Shown here in pieces: positions 12,027 through 19,722 of a stretch of 64,000 nucleotides of DNA. The stretch lies in the IMG/VR virus record IMGVR_UViG_3300020179_002709, positions 1 through 64,000 of that record. One strand, given 5' to 3'. The translations under genes were made by a program, and so were the position numbers. Position 1 is the stretch's first letter; the number at the start of each line of letters is the position of its first letter. The notes below the pieces were generated by a model that had not been told where the DNA came from, ran no database searches, and saw nothing but the letters and a program-made list of their open reading frames with translations. This DNA is from a virus.

Positions 12027-13016
12027 ATGTTATTCATTGAACACAAATATATTTCTTTGCTGTCAAACCGTTTACAGCGGTTTACCAAGCTGAACGAAAA
12101 GTCCTATAACTTCCGGTGTCCTATATGTGGTGATTCTCAAAAGAACACATATAAAGCCCGGGGGTATCTCTATCAGAAGAAAGACAAGTTTTTATTCTTC
12201 TGTCACAATTGCGGTGCATCGATGTTGTTTGGAAACTTTCTAAAACAGATCGATCCTAATCTTCATAACGAATACGTTCAAGAACAGTTTCTTAACAAGG
12301 AACGACCAGCTAATACCGAACCAGATATTACTAAGATACATCATCCTAAGTTTCGTATTGATTCTCCTCTTAAGTTTCTTAAGAAGGTTAGTCAGTTAAC
12401 ACCGGACCACCCGGTTAAACAGTACGTAATGAAGCGGAGAATTCCTCCGATCTACCATCATAAACTATGCTATGCACCGAAGTTCAAACAGTGGATTAAT
12501 AGTGTTCTGCCTGGAAAATTCAATGGAGACGCTGTTGACGAACCACGTCTGGTGATACCATTCATTGACAAAGAGAGTAACTGTTTTGGCATTCAGGGTC
12601 GGGCGTTTAACCCTAATTCTATTCGCTATATCACCATAATGTTTGATGAAGATAAACCTAAAGTGTTCGGATTAGATACGGTTGATTTTAGTCAGGAAGT
12701 ATTTGTGCTAGAAGGACCGATCGACTCAATGTTTATACCTAACGCCATTGCTATGGCCGGCGCCGATCTTACATTACAAACTAATTCTAAACTGACATTT
12801 ATTTTTGATAACGAACCTCGTAATAAACAAATTGTGTCTCGAATGGAGAAAGCAATTAATAAAGGCTATAATATTGTCATATGGCCAGATGATGTAATGG
12901 CTAAAGACATAAATGATATGGTTCTGATTGGACTTGATCCAATGAAAATAATTAATAAAAATATTTTTTCTGGATTGGGTGCTAGAGCCCGTCTCTCACA
13001 GTGGAGTAAAGCATAG
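12027..13016 (+). CDS. gp61: DNA primase (T4 gp61-like)
   Basis: This gene encodes 329 residues, close to the size of T4 gp61. An N-terminal zinc ribbon is visible as CPICGDSQKN near residues 31-40 and FCHNCG near 60. A TOPRIM-type catalytic core follows, with FVLEGPIDSMF as the acidic motif and GADL downstream, then a FIFDNEPRN motif. gp61 makes RNA primers for lagging-strand synthesis with helicase gp41. It is the first gene behind a sigma70-like promoter, and no strong ribosome binding site is seen before the ATG. Confidence 0.85.
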   Translation: MLFIEHKYISLLSNRLQRFTKLNEKSYNFRCPICGDSQKNTYKARGYLYQKKDKFLFFCHNCGASMLFGNFLKQIDPNLHNEYVQEQFLNKERPANTEPDITKIHHPKFRIDSPLKFLKKVSQLTPDHPVKQYVMKRRIPPIYHHKLCYAPKFKQWINSVLPGKFNGDAVDEPRLVIPFIDKESNCFGIQGRAFNPNSIRYITIMFDEDKPKVFGLDTVDFSQEVFVLEGPIDSMFIPNAIAMAGADLTLQTNSKLTFIFDNEPRNKQIVSRMEKAINKGYNIVIWPDDVMAKDINDMVLIGLDPMKIINKNIFSGLGARARLSQWSKA

Positions 13017-13023
13017 ATATATT

Positions 13024-13713
13024 ATGAACGTGAAAATTGTTAGTTATTCTAAACCCGAAAGGTGGCTTGCTGATGAAGGTCTATACGACGCACAAGACCT
13101 GGTCGCGTTCTGCGCCAGAGTTTCCAATCCAACCAATCAGTTCAATACCGAGACTTCTGAAAAGCTCATCCGATACCTTGTCAGAAACAGACATTGGTCA
13201 CCCCTTGAAATGGTTTCACTCTGCTTGGAAATTGAAACCACAAGAGACATTGCAAGACAACTCCTACGTCATAGATCATTTTCCTTTCAAGAGTTCTCCC
13301 AACGATATAGTGACCCAGTTAAAGAACTCAATTTCGTTCTTAGAGAGTGTCGGTTACAAGACCCAACTAATAGACAAAACTCCGTTGAGTTAAAATACGG
13401 AGACGATGATCATAGGAGGCTGGCCTATCAATGGGAACTAATACAGAAAAAAGTAATTGATGAGGCTAAAAATGCCTACCTTTGGGCCATAGAAAAAGGT
13501 ATTGCCAAAGAGCAAGCCCGGAGTGTATTACCAGAAGGAAATACTGTTTCAAAGCTGTATTGCAACGGTTCTCTGAGATCTTGGGTGCACTATATACAAC
13601 TACGATCCTCCAACGGAACGCAAAAAGAACATATCGAAGTGGCTAAAGCATGCGCCAAAGTGATCAGTGATGTGTTCCCACTCATTCAAGACTTTGTAGA
13701 AAAAAATAACTAG
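13024..13713 (+). CDS. thyX: flavin-dependent thymidylate synthase ThyX
   Basis: This gene makes dTMP from dUMP using methylene-tetrahydrofolate and FAD. The ThyX signature RHRSFSFQEFSQRY is present at about residues 77-90, and the C-terminal RSWVHYIQLRSSNGTQKEH matches the substrate-binding part. I start it at 13024 (229 residues); an upstream in-frame ATG at 12979 would lie inside the primase gene. It is followed closely by nrdA, making a nucleotide-supply operon. ThyX is common in marine T4-like phages. Confidence 0.9.
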   Translation: MNVKIVSYSKPERWLADEGLYDAQDLVAFCARVSNPTNQFNTETSEKLIRYLVRNRHWSPLEMVSLCLEIETTRDIARQLLRHRSFSFQEFSQRYSDPVKELNFVLRECRLQDPTNRQNSVELKYGDDDHRRLAYQWELIQKKVIDEAKNAYLWAIEKGIAKEQARSVLPEGNTVSKLYCNGSLRSWVHYIQLRSSNGTQKEHIEVAKACAKVISDVFPLIQDFVEKNN

Positions 13714-13722
13714 AGGCAGTGT

Positions 13723-15519
13723 ATGTCTGATTTGATTCACGGCATTAAGGTAGACTATTCTCGAGACTCTCTTTTTGACGAGTTAGGTATTAAGAGACTT
13801 AGAGAAAGCTACATGAAGGAAGAAGAACAATCACCACAAGAGAGGTTTGCTTATGTATCTAAAGCTTTTAGCTCGAACGAAGCACATGCGCAAAGGTTAT
13901 ATGAGTATTCTTCTAGACATTGGCTTTCTTATAGTACTCCCATTTTATCTTTTGGTAGGAGTAAGCGTGGTCTTCCTATATCATGCTTTCTCCCTTACTT
14001 GGACGACTCTGCGGAAGGGCTTGTCGATTGTTTATCGGAAGTTAATTGGTTATCGATGCTAGGAGGAGGTGTAGGAATTGGGATTGGAATTCGTTCAGCT
14101 GATGACAAGTCTGTCGGCGTTATGCCTCACCTTCGTACTTACGATGCTTCTAGTTTGGCTTACAGGCAAGGCCGCACCAGACGTGGCAGTTATGCTGCTT
14201 ATCTTGACATTAGTCACCCTGACATTCTCATATTTTTGGAAATGAGAAAACCAACAGGTGATCCTAATATGAGGACACTTAACTTACATCACGGTATTAA
14301 TGTTACTGATGACTTTATGGAGTTGATTGAGAAGTGTATGCAAGACCCTCACATTGATGATACCTGGGAATTAAAAGACCCACACAATGGAGATGTAAGA
14401 GACAAGGTATCGGCTAGAGAGTTATGGCAAAGAATTTTAGAAATAAGAATGCAGACCGGTGAGCCGTACTTACACTTCATTGATACATCAAATAGAAATA
14501 TGCCAGAGTTTCAAAAGAAACTTGGACTTAAAATAAGACAATCAAATTTATGTTCAGAAATTATTTTACCTACAGATAAAGAGAGAACAGCTGTGTGCTG
14601 TCTATCTTCTCTTAACCTTGAATACTATGATGAGTGGAGAAAAGATGATAAGTTTCTTAAAGACGTGGCTGAAATGCTCGACAATGTTCTTCAATATTTT
14701 ATTGATAATGCTCCTGATGCTATTAGTAGGGCTCGCTACTCAGCTACCCGTGAGCGTTCTATTGGTGTTGGTGCTCTTGGCTGGCATGCTTTATTGCAGC
14801 GTAGCAGTATACCCTGGGAGTCTGCACTGGCTACAAGCCTTAATCACAAAGTTTTCAAGCACGTTAAAAAGGGACTAGATGCGGCTAATAAAGAACTTGG
14901 CACTGAGCGTGGAGAGGCTCCTGACGCTAAAGGTACCGGTCTACGCTTCAGTCATATGTTGGCTATTGCTCCTAATGCTTCTTCATCCATCATCATGGGT
15001 AATACTTCTCCTTCTATTGAGCCTTTTCGGGCTAATGCTTATAGACAGGACACCCTAAGTGGATCATCCTTGAATAAGAATCGATATTTGGATAAAATTA
15101 TAAAAGAAGAGTCTAAAAATCATAAGGAGGGCTGGTATGAAGAAGTATGGTCCAGTATTATTGCTAACGACGGATCAGTTCAACACCTGGAATTCCTCGA
15201 TGATTGGCAAAAAGACATTTTTAAAACGAGTATGGAGATTGACCAACGATGGGTTGTGGAGCACGCAGCTGACAGACAAAATTACATTGACCAAGCGCAA
15301 TCCGTTAACCTCTTTTTTAGACCGGATGTAAATATTAAATATCTACATGCTGTACATTTTCAAGCCTGGAAACAAGGACTTAAAACATTATATTATTGTA
15401 GAAGTGAAAAGTTAGCTAAAGCTGATAAAGTAGCCAAGAAGATAGAACGAGAAGTAATTAAAGAAATTGATCTCAAAGCACTCACAGAAGGTGATGCATG
15501 TCTTGCTTGTGAGGGATAA
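13723..15519 (+). CDS. nrdA: ribonucleotide reductase class Ia, large subunit
   Basis: This gene encodes 598 residues, shorter than E. coli NrdA (761). Conserved residues are visible: the first redox Cys in ISCFLP, the radical Cys in SNLCSEI, its partner in AVCCLSSLNL, the radical-transfer tyrosines in LKTLYYC, and a C-terminal CLAC shuttle pair. No ATP-cone domain is seen at the N-terminus, so dATP inhibition is probably absent. It reduces ribonucleotides together with NrdB, which is encoded one gene downstream. Confidence 0.93.
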   Translation: MSDLIHGIKVDYSRDSLFDELGIKRLRESYMKEEEQSPQERFAYVSKAFSSNEAHAQRLYEYSSRHWLSYSTPILSFGRSKRGLPISCFLPYLDDSAEGLVDCLSEVNWLSMLGGGVGIGIGIRSADDKSVGVMPHLRTYDASSLAYRQGRTRRGSYAAYLDISHPDILIFLEMRKPTGDPNMRTLNLHHGINVTDDFMELIEKCMQDPHIDDTWELKDPHNGDVRDKVSARELWQRILEIRMQTGEPYLHFIDTSNRNMPEFQKKLGLKIRQSNLCSEIILPTDKERTAVCCLSSLNLEYYDEWRKDDKFLKDVAEMLDNVLQYFIDNAPDAISRARYSATRERSIGVGALGWHALLQRSSIPWESALATSLNHKVFKHVKKGLDAANKELGTERGEAPDAKGTGLRFSHMLAIAPNASSSIIMGNTSPSIEPFRANAYRQDTLSGSSLNKNRYLDKIIKEESKNHKEGWYEEVWSSIIANDGSVQHLEFLDDWQKDIFKTSMEIDQRWVVEHAADRQNYIDQAQSVNLFFRPDVNIKYLHAVHFQAWKQGLKTLYYCRSEKLAKADKVAKKIEREVIKEIDLKALTEGDACLACEG

Positions 15520-15520
15520 A

Positions 15521-16018
15521 ATGATTATACCTGATACATGGAATAATTTAGATGCATTTGTTGACTGGTACATTAATAATGGATTTCCAAGAAAATCACC
15601 CACCCCGTCCGAAGTTTATTTTACTGATGTAGGCACTAGCGTTATTATTTTCAGACACGACCACTATCAAGCAGAATTTTATATCGGTAGTCCTTACTTT
15701 AATACTTCAAAGCATTACCACCCTTTTGAGCAAACAATTATTGTTGTAGGTGGTAATGGAAAAGGAAGGCGTGGAGATAGCTTAGAAGAAGAACCCGTCT
15801 GGAGTAATATTGATCACAATCAACATAATGTACGTACCGAAGTTCTTCGTTATGATCAATGGCATCAATTATCATCTTATAATAAAGGTATGTACTTTTT
15901 TAATTTACAGCGCTGGCCAGATAAAACAAAAATGTCAAGTGCAATTATAGGATATGAAGGGGATAGTTTAGGACCTGTACATGATGAGCTGATGAAAGAT
16001 TTTAATAAAAAACAATAA
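15521..16018 (+). CDS. hypothetical cupin-like protein between nrdA and nrdB
   Basis: This gene encodes 165 residues, starting one base after the nrdA stop with GAGGGA as ribosome binding site. It is beta-rich with a histidine cluster (FYIGSPYFNTSKHYHPFEQTI-type region, then VVGGNGKGRRGDS, then YDQWHQL), suggestive of a cupin or metal-binding barrel. I do not recognise a named family. Its insertion between the two reductase subunits suggests co-expression during nucleotide synthesis, but its role is unknown. Confidence 0.6.
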   Translation: MIIPDTWNNLDAFVDWYINNGFPRKSPTPSEVYFTDVGTSVIIFRHDHYQAEFYIGSPYFNTSKHYHPFEQTIIVVGGNGKGRRGDSLEEEPVWSNIDHNQHNVRTEVLRYDQWHQLSSYNKGMYFFNLQRWPDKTKMSSAIIGYEGDSLGPVHDELMKDFNKKQ

Positions 16019-16036
16019 CAAATTAAGGGAATGCAG

Positions 16037-17026
16037 ATGAAAAAAATAGATTTAAATCTTTCAGAAAACAGAGATCATTTTAAACCATTTTATTACCCAT
16101 GGGCGTATGAGGCATGGCTAAAGCACGAACAATCACACTGGCTTCATACTGAAGTGCCGATGCTCGAAGATGTAAAAGACTGGAATAAAAAATTAACACA
16201 GTCAGAAAAAACTTTTCTTACTAATATTTTTAGATTTTTTACACAGGGTGATATTGATGTTGCTGGAGGGTACGTTAAGAATTATTTACCTTATTTTCCT
16301 CAACCAGAAGTAAGAATGATGCTTTTAGGTTTTGCCGCAAGAGAGGCACTACACGTTGCAGCATACTCCCATCTTATTGAGACTCTTGGATTACCAGAAA
16401 CAATGTATAATGAATTTTTAGAGTATCAAGAAATGAGAGAAAAACATGAATATGTAATGGATATATCGGCTAAGAATTCGACTAAAGAAAATACTGCAAC
16501 ACATATTGCAGTATTCTCAGCCTTTACGGAAGGCATGCAACTTTTCTCTTCATTTATTATGCTACTTAATTTTCCAAGGCACGGCAAAATGAAAGGTATG
16601 GGTCAAATAATTACTTGGTCTATTGTTGATGAGACAATGCATACAGAGAATATGCTCAAGTTATTTAAAACTTTTATTAATGAAAATCCAGAAGTATGGA
16701 ATGATAGTCTTAAGTCTAAAATTTACACCATTGCAGAGAAAATGGTTGAGCTGGAAGATAAGTTTATTGATCTTGCATTTAAGTTAGGACCAATGGAAAA
16801 TTTAACACCTGAGCAAGTTAAACAATATATTAGATATATTGCGGATAGAAGACTTATTTCGATGGGTATGAAAGGTATTTTTAAAGTAAAACGTAACCCA
16901 CTATTGTGGGTTGAAGAAATGATTAACGCCCCTATACATGGAAACTTTTTTGAAAATCGAGTTACTGATTATGCAAAAGGAGCTTTATCCGGTAGATGGG
17001 ACGATGTATGGGGGAAGGCAGCATAA
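16037..17026 (+). CDS. nrdB: ribonucleotide reductase class Ia, small subunit
   Basis: This gene encodes 329 residues. It holds the di-iron and tyrosyl-radical site: D72 in TQGDID, then E103, H106 and Y110 in AREALHVAAYSHL, matching D84, E115, H118 and Y122 of E. coli. The start at 16037 is preferred to the ATG at 16031, because AAGGGA at 16025-16030 then has normal spacing. It generates the radical used by NrdA. The C-terminus (WGKAA) lacks an obvious interaction tail and is directly coupled to a 20-codon frame. Confidence 0.92.
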   Translation: MKKIDLNLSENRDHFKPFYYPWAYEAWLKHEQSHWLHTEVPMLEDVKDWNKKLTQSEKTFLTNIFRFFTQGDIDVAGGYVKNYLPYFPQPEVRMMLLGFAAREALHVAAYSHLIETLGLPETMYNEFLEYQEMREKHEYVMDISAKNSTKENTATHIAVFSAFTEGMQLFSSFIMLLNFPRHGKMKGMGQIITWSIVDETMHTENMLKLFKTFINENPEVWNDSLKSKIYTIAEKMVELEDKFIDLAFKLGPMENLTPEQVKQYIRYIADRRLISMGMKGIFKVKRNPLLWVEEMINAPIHGNFFENRVTDYAKGALSGRWDDVWGKAA

Positions 17027-17088
17027 TGTACGAAAAATTAGCACAAGAAATACAAAAAGCATGGGCAGAAGAAGGTCAGTTTCATTAA
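17026..17088 (+). CDS. 20-residue micro-ORF between nrdB and dCMP deaminase
   Basis: The ATG uses the last A of the nrdB stop (TAATG), and its own stop uses the A of the deaminase start (TAATG again). It encodes MYEKLAQEIQKAWAEEGQFH, an amphipathic helix. The double coupling suggests translation and perhaps selection. It may be a small peptide or simply a coupling device. Not seen as a family by me. Confidence 0.4.
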   Translation: MYEKLAQEIQKAWAEEGQFH

Positions 17089-17588
17089 TGAAAGAAAAGT
17101 TTGTTAAGTTTTTTATGAGGGTAGCAGAAGAAACAGCTACCCTTTCTTATGCAACCAGACTTAAAGTAGGCGCAGTAATAGTAAAAGATAAAAATATTAT
17201 TTCTTTTGGATACAATGGTACACCAGAAGGAATGGATAACAGTTGTGAAAGTATTGACTTTATTGCAGATAATACCGAGCTGGTTTATGATGAAATGGTC
17301 AGTCAAGGTTATACTTTTGGAGCATATAAAGACACAGCAGGGTGGGTAAAGTCAAAAACTAAACCAGAAGTAATTCATGCTGAAGCTAATGCAATTACTA
17401 AACTAGCAAGGCAAGGAGGCTCAGGAGAAGGTTCTACTCTTTTTCTTACTCATGCTCCTTGTATTGAGTGTTCTAAAATGATTATACAAGCAGGAATAAA
17501 AACTGTTTACTGGAAAATACCTTATAGAGAGTCCTCCGGGTTAGATTTGCTACATAAGGCAGGTGTAACTATTTTTAAGACGGAGTAA
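17088..17588 (+). CDS. dCMP deaminase
   Basis: This gene encodes 166 residues. The zinc site is clear: HAEANAI (His ligand and catalytic Glu) and APCIECSKMI (two Cys ligands). It deaminates dCMP to dUMP, the ThyX substrate, so it completes the dTMP route with NrdAB and ThyX in this operon. I choose the ATG at 17088, which overlaps the preceding micro-ORF stop; the longer frame from 16938 would run inside nrdB. Confidence 0.9.
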   Translation: MKEKFVKFFMRVAEETATLSYATRLKVGAVIVKDKNIISFGYNGTPEGMDNSCESIDFIADNTELVYDEMVSQGYTFGAYKDTAGWVKSKTKPEVIHAEANAITKLARQGGSGEGSTLFLTHAPCIECSKMIIQAGIKTVYWKIPYRESSGLDLLHKAGVTIFKTE

Positions 17589-17590
17589 AT

Positions 17591-17770
17591 ATGTCAGATA
17601 AAGATAATTTAAATTGTTACGAATGCGGAGCTGAATTTCTAGTTCAGCCGGCATTTGATATTGAAGAACCAATTTCGTTTTGTCCTTATTGCGGTAGTGA
17701 GATAGAGCACGAAGAAGTTGATGATGACCTCGACGGCGATATGGATGACGATGAAGATTATAGGTATTGA
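17591..17770 (+). CDS. small zinc-ribbon protein with acidic tail
   Basis: This short gene encodes 59 residues. Two CxxC knuckles, CYEC near residue 9 and CPYC near residue 32, form a zinc ribbon, followed by a very acidic tail (EVDDDLDGDMDDDEDY). Such small ribbons in phages often bind nucleic acid or RNA polymerase. The last 20 bases overlap the start of the RuvC-like gene, which suggests translational coupling. Function unknown. Confidence 0.65.
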   Translation: MSDKDNLNCYECGAEFLVQPAFDIEEPISFCPYCGSEIEHEEVDDDLDGDMDDDEDYRY

Positions 17771-18299
17771 TTTATCCCTTACAAGCCCAGCTTGTTGTTT
17801 CTTTGAGGGTGATGAACTTAATGTAAATGGATGTAAATTTTTTTACCTTACTAATAATAAAAAATTAGAAGGTAATATCACACCATTTAACGGCACCATG
17901 ATACAAGAGTATAATAATGATATCGAAAGATATTATAATATTACTAAATGGATAGTTCACATCATATACGAAGAAAGCCCTGAGCATATTTTTATTGAGG
18001 ACTACTCTTTTTCATCAACTGGTAGAGTTTTTAATATAGCTGAGAACTGCGGTATACTAAAATTTACGTTATGGAAATCAGGCATAACTTATACTACCAT
18101 ACCTCCTACTGTGGTTAAAAAACAAGCTACTGGAAAAGGTAACTCTAATAAGGCTGCAATGGAAATTGCATTCCGTAACGAAACTGGATATGATATTAGA
18201 AAAATGTTAAAATTATCTAATTCCGCATCTAACCCCGTATCAGATATTATCGATAGTTATTATGTTTGTAAAGCAGGCTTACACTATGAGAAAACCTAA
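17751..18299 (+). CDS. RuvC-like Holliday junction resolvase
   Basis: This gene encodes 182 residues with the RNase H-type fold of RuvC. The first acidic motif is MKIIGIDLSLTSPA, the second is IFIEDYSF, and a basic segment VVKKQATGKGNSNKAAM precedes the final acidic motif NPVSDIIDSYYV. It should cut branched DNA made during T4-like recombination-dependent replication, in place of T4 endonuclease VII. The start at 17751 is chosen because the sequence before it lies inside the zinc-ribbon gene and is of low quality. Confidence 0.78.
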   Translation: MKIIGIDLSLTSPACCFFEGDELNVNGCKFFYLTNNKKLEGNITPFNGTMIQEYNNDIERYYNITKWIVHIIYEESPEHIFIEDYSFSSTGRVFNIAENCGILKFTLWKSGITYTTIPPTVVKKQATGKGNSNKAAMEIAFRNETGYDIRKMLKLSNSASNPVSDIIDSYYVCKAGLHYEKT

Positions 18300-18477
18300 A
18301 CGACCGCAGTTCCTAATTAAGAGAGGTTTAAAATTTAAAAACCGTCTTAATGGGGAGCTTATCTTAGGTGACCTTATCAATGAAGAAGATATTGATGGTA
18401 AATCCTATTTCGTTATACGCAACGAAAAAGGTAATGTGATTAAATTAACTAAGGAGGCGTACTCGCTACAAAAATGA
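18286..18477 (+). CDS. small basic hypothetical protein
   Basis: This gene encodes 63 residues from the ATG at 18286, overlapping the end of the resolvase gene. It is basic (MRKPKRPQFLIKRGLKFKNR) with a beta-rich middle (SYFVIRNEKGNVIKLTKEAY), a pattern of small SH3-like or nucleic-acid-binding phage proteins. An upstream GTG/ATG at 18262 would also be in frame. Its stop overlaps the next start. No family recognised. Confidence 0.55.
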   Translation: MRKPKRPQFLIKRGLKFKNRLNGELILGDLINEEDIDGKSYFVIRNEKGNVIKLTKEAYSLQK

Positions 18478-18653
18478 AATCAACTAGTACCTTTAAAATG
18501 AACAAAACTACAAAAAGAATGCTTTCGCTTTTTCCTTTTCCTGATCAAAAAAGCTTAATGCACTTTCGTAAACACATGATCATGTCTCAACTTATTTCCG
18601 AACAAGCCCAGCGCACAGTACAGAAAAATTCTAAAGACACTGACCAGGCTTGA
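18474..18653 (+). CDS. small hypothetical protein, 59 residues
   Basis: The gene overlaps the preceding stop by ATGA and runs to 18653. The product is basic and Met/Gln-rich (KMNKTTKRMLSLFPFPDQ, then HFRKHMIMSQLISEQAQ), probably helical and cytoplasmic. An AAGGAGG sequence at 18450-18456 lies about 17 bases before the ATG. The next promoter begins within its last codons. Function unknown. Confidence 0.5.
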   Translation: MKSTSTFKMNKTTKRMLSLFPFPDQKSLMHFRKHMIMSQLISEQAQRTVQKNSKDTDQA

Positions 18654-18678
18654 TTTTTTTTGAAGTAAATATTATATT
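18650..18678 (+). promoter_or_regulatory. sigma70-type promoter of the HTH gene
   Basis: TTGATT at 18650-18655 and TATATT at 18673-18678 are spaced by 17 bases, overlapping the stop of the previous gene. It drives only the HTH gene, which is followed by a strong hairpin terminator. Confidence 0.55.
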
Positions 18679-18722
18679 GTATAGGCCAGTTAGGCATTTA
18701 ATTTAACATGAAAGGAAATAAT

Positions 18723-18980
18723 ATGTTTACTCAGAAGCAAAAACTCCGTAAAGCTTTTTTCGAAGGCCGTGAAATGTCCTCCAAGCAAATTACCGCTCAA
18801 TTTGGCATTGCGTCTCCCTCGAAAGTAGTTTCTACTCTTCGTATGGAAGATGGTCTTCCCATTTACAATAACCGTCATGTAGATACTAAAGGCCGTGTTG
18901 TTAACAAGTACCGCCTTGGTACACCTTCACGTAAAGTGATTGCAGCCGGTTATCGTGCCCTTGCTGCTGGTTTGGTTTAA
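18723..18980 (+). CDS. small HTH DNA-binding protein, highly expressed type
   Basis: This gene encodes 85 residues. A winged or simple helix-turn-helix is suggested by KQITAQFGIASPSKVVSTL, followed by a beta wing (GLPIYNNRHVDTKGRVVNKYR). Homologues of this kind recur in T4-like marine phages. The start at 18723 is chosen because AAAGGA at 18711-18716 is its ribosome binding site; the ATG at 18708 would precede that site. All eight Arg codons are CGT or CGC, unlike the AGA-rich neighbours. It has its own promoter and terminator, so it is a separate and probably strongly expressed unit. Confidence 0.68.
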   Translation: MFTQKQKLRKAFFEGREMSSKQITAQFGIASPSKVVSTLRMEDGLPIYNNRHVDTKGRVVNKYRLGTPSRKVIAAGYRALAAGLV

Positions 18981-18999
18981 TTTGTAAAGGTGTAACAGA

Positions 19000-19024
19000 A
19001 GAGGGGCAAACGCCCCTCTCTTTG
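19000..19024 (+). terminator. hairpin terminator after the HTH gene
   Basis: A perfect 8-bp stem (AGAGGGGC / GCCCCTCT) with an AAAC loop lies at 19000-19019, followed by CTTTG, a weak T tract. It stands 20 bases after the HTH stop codon. It is the only clear intergenic GC-rich terminator hairpin I see in the window. Confidence 0.75.
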
Positions 19025-19039
19025 TTTATGGAGAATTAA

Positions 19040-19309
19040 ATGGTAAGTAAAGTAGATAATATCGAGGGTCGAAAGTGGCTTGTGGACATGCTTAAAGCTG
19101 GCCCTGCAAGAGTAATATTTACAAAAAAAGACGGTACTGAACGTATTATGAACTGTACTCTTAATTCAGGCCTTACTGAAGATTTTGAAAAAAAGACTGA
19201 TCGAGTCAAAGAACCAAATCCTGAGGTATGCCCGGTATATGATTTAGATGCTAAAGGTTGGAGATCATTTCGATTTGATAGTGTTAAAGCAGTAGAGTTT
19301 GATTTATGA
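19040..19309 (+). CDS. DUF2693-like SH3-fold protein
   Basis: This gene encodes 89 residues, with GGAG ten bases before the ATG. The sequence pattern FTKKDGTERIMNCTL followed by CPVYDLDAKGWRSFRFDSVK matches the small SH3-barrel DUF2693 family found in many T4-like marine phages. The fold suggests nucleic acid or protein binding. It is the first gene after the terminator and overlaps the nucleotidyltransferase start by ATGA. Molecular role unknown. Confidence 0.72.
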   Translation: MVSKVDNIEGRKWLVDMLKAGPARVIFTKKDGTERIMNCTLNSGLTEDFEKKTDRVKEPNPEVCPVYDLDAKGWRSFRFDSVKAVEFDL

Positions 19310-19722
19310 AAGTAGGAATAACATTTGGTGCGTTTGACTTGTGTCATGCCGGACACAATCTTATGTTTGGAGAATGTAAACAGAATTGTGACTATTTAAT
19401 TGTAGGCCTTCAAGCTGATCCTTCAATTGAAAGAAAAGAAAAGAATAAACCTGTACAGAGCCTGTTTGAACGCTACGTGCAACTTAATTCATGCAGATAC
19501 ATAAGCGAGGTTATACCTTATGTGTACGAAGCAGAGATCGAAGAAATACTAAGGTCGATTAAACCTAATGTTAGGTTTGTAGGTGCTGATTATATTGGTC
19601 GTGATTTTACCGCTAAACAATACTGCCTAGATAATAATATAGAATTATACTTTAATAATCGTGATCACGGATTTAGTACGACTGAGTTGAGGAAACGAAT
19701 TGAGACTGCTTATAACCGGTAG
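19306..19722 (+). CDS. cytidylyltransferase-like nucleotidyltransferase
   Basis: This gene encodes 138 residues. The Rossmann-type nucleotidyltransferase motif GAFDLCHAGHNLM (HxGH) is at residues 7-19, and the second motif STTELRKRI is near the C-terminus. This is the family of TagD-like cytidylyltransferases and of the HldE C-terminal domain. Lying next to an epimerase, a heptose kinase and GmhA, it may activate a sugar phosphate to a nucleotide sugar. The substrate and the nucleotide used cannot be told from sequence. Confidence 0.8.
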   Translation: MKVGITFGAFDLCHAGHNLMFGECKQNCDYLIVGLQADPSIERKEKNKPVQSLFERYVQLNSCRYISEVIPYVYEAEIEEILRSIKPNVRFVGADYIGRDFTAKQYCLDNNIELYFNNRDHGFSTTELRKRIETAYNR

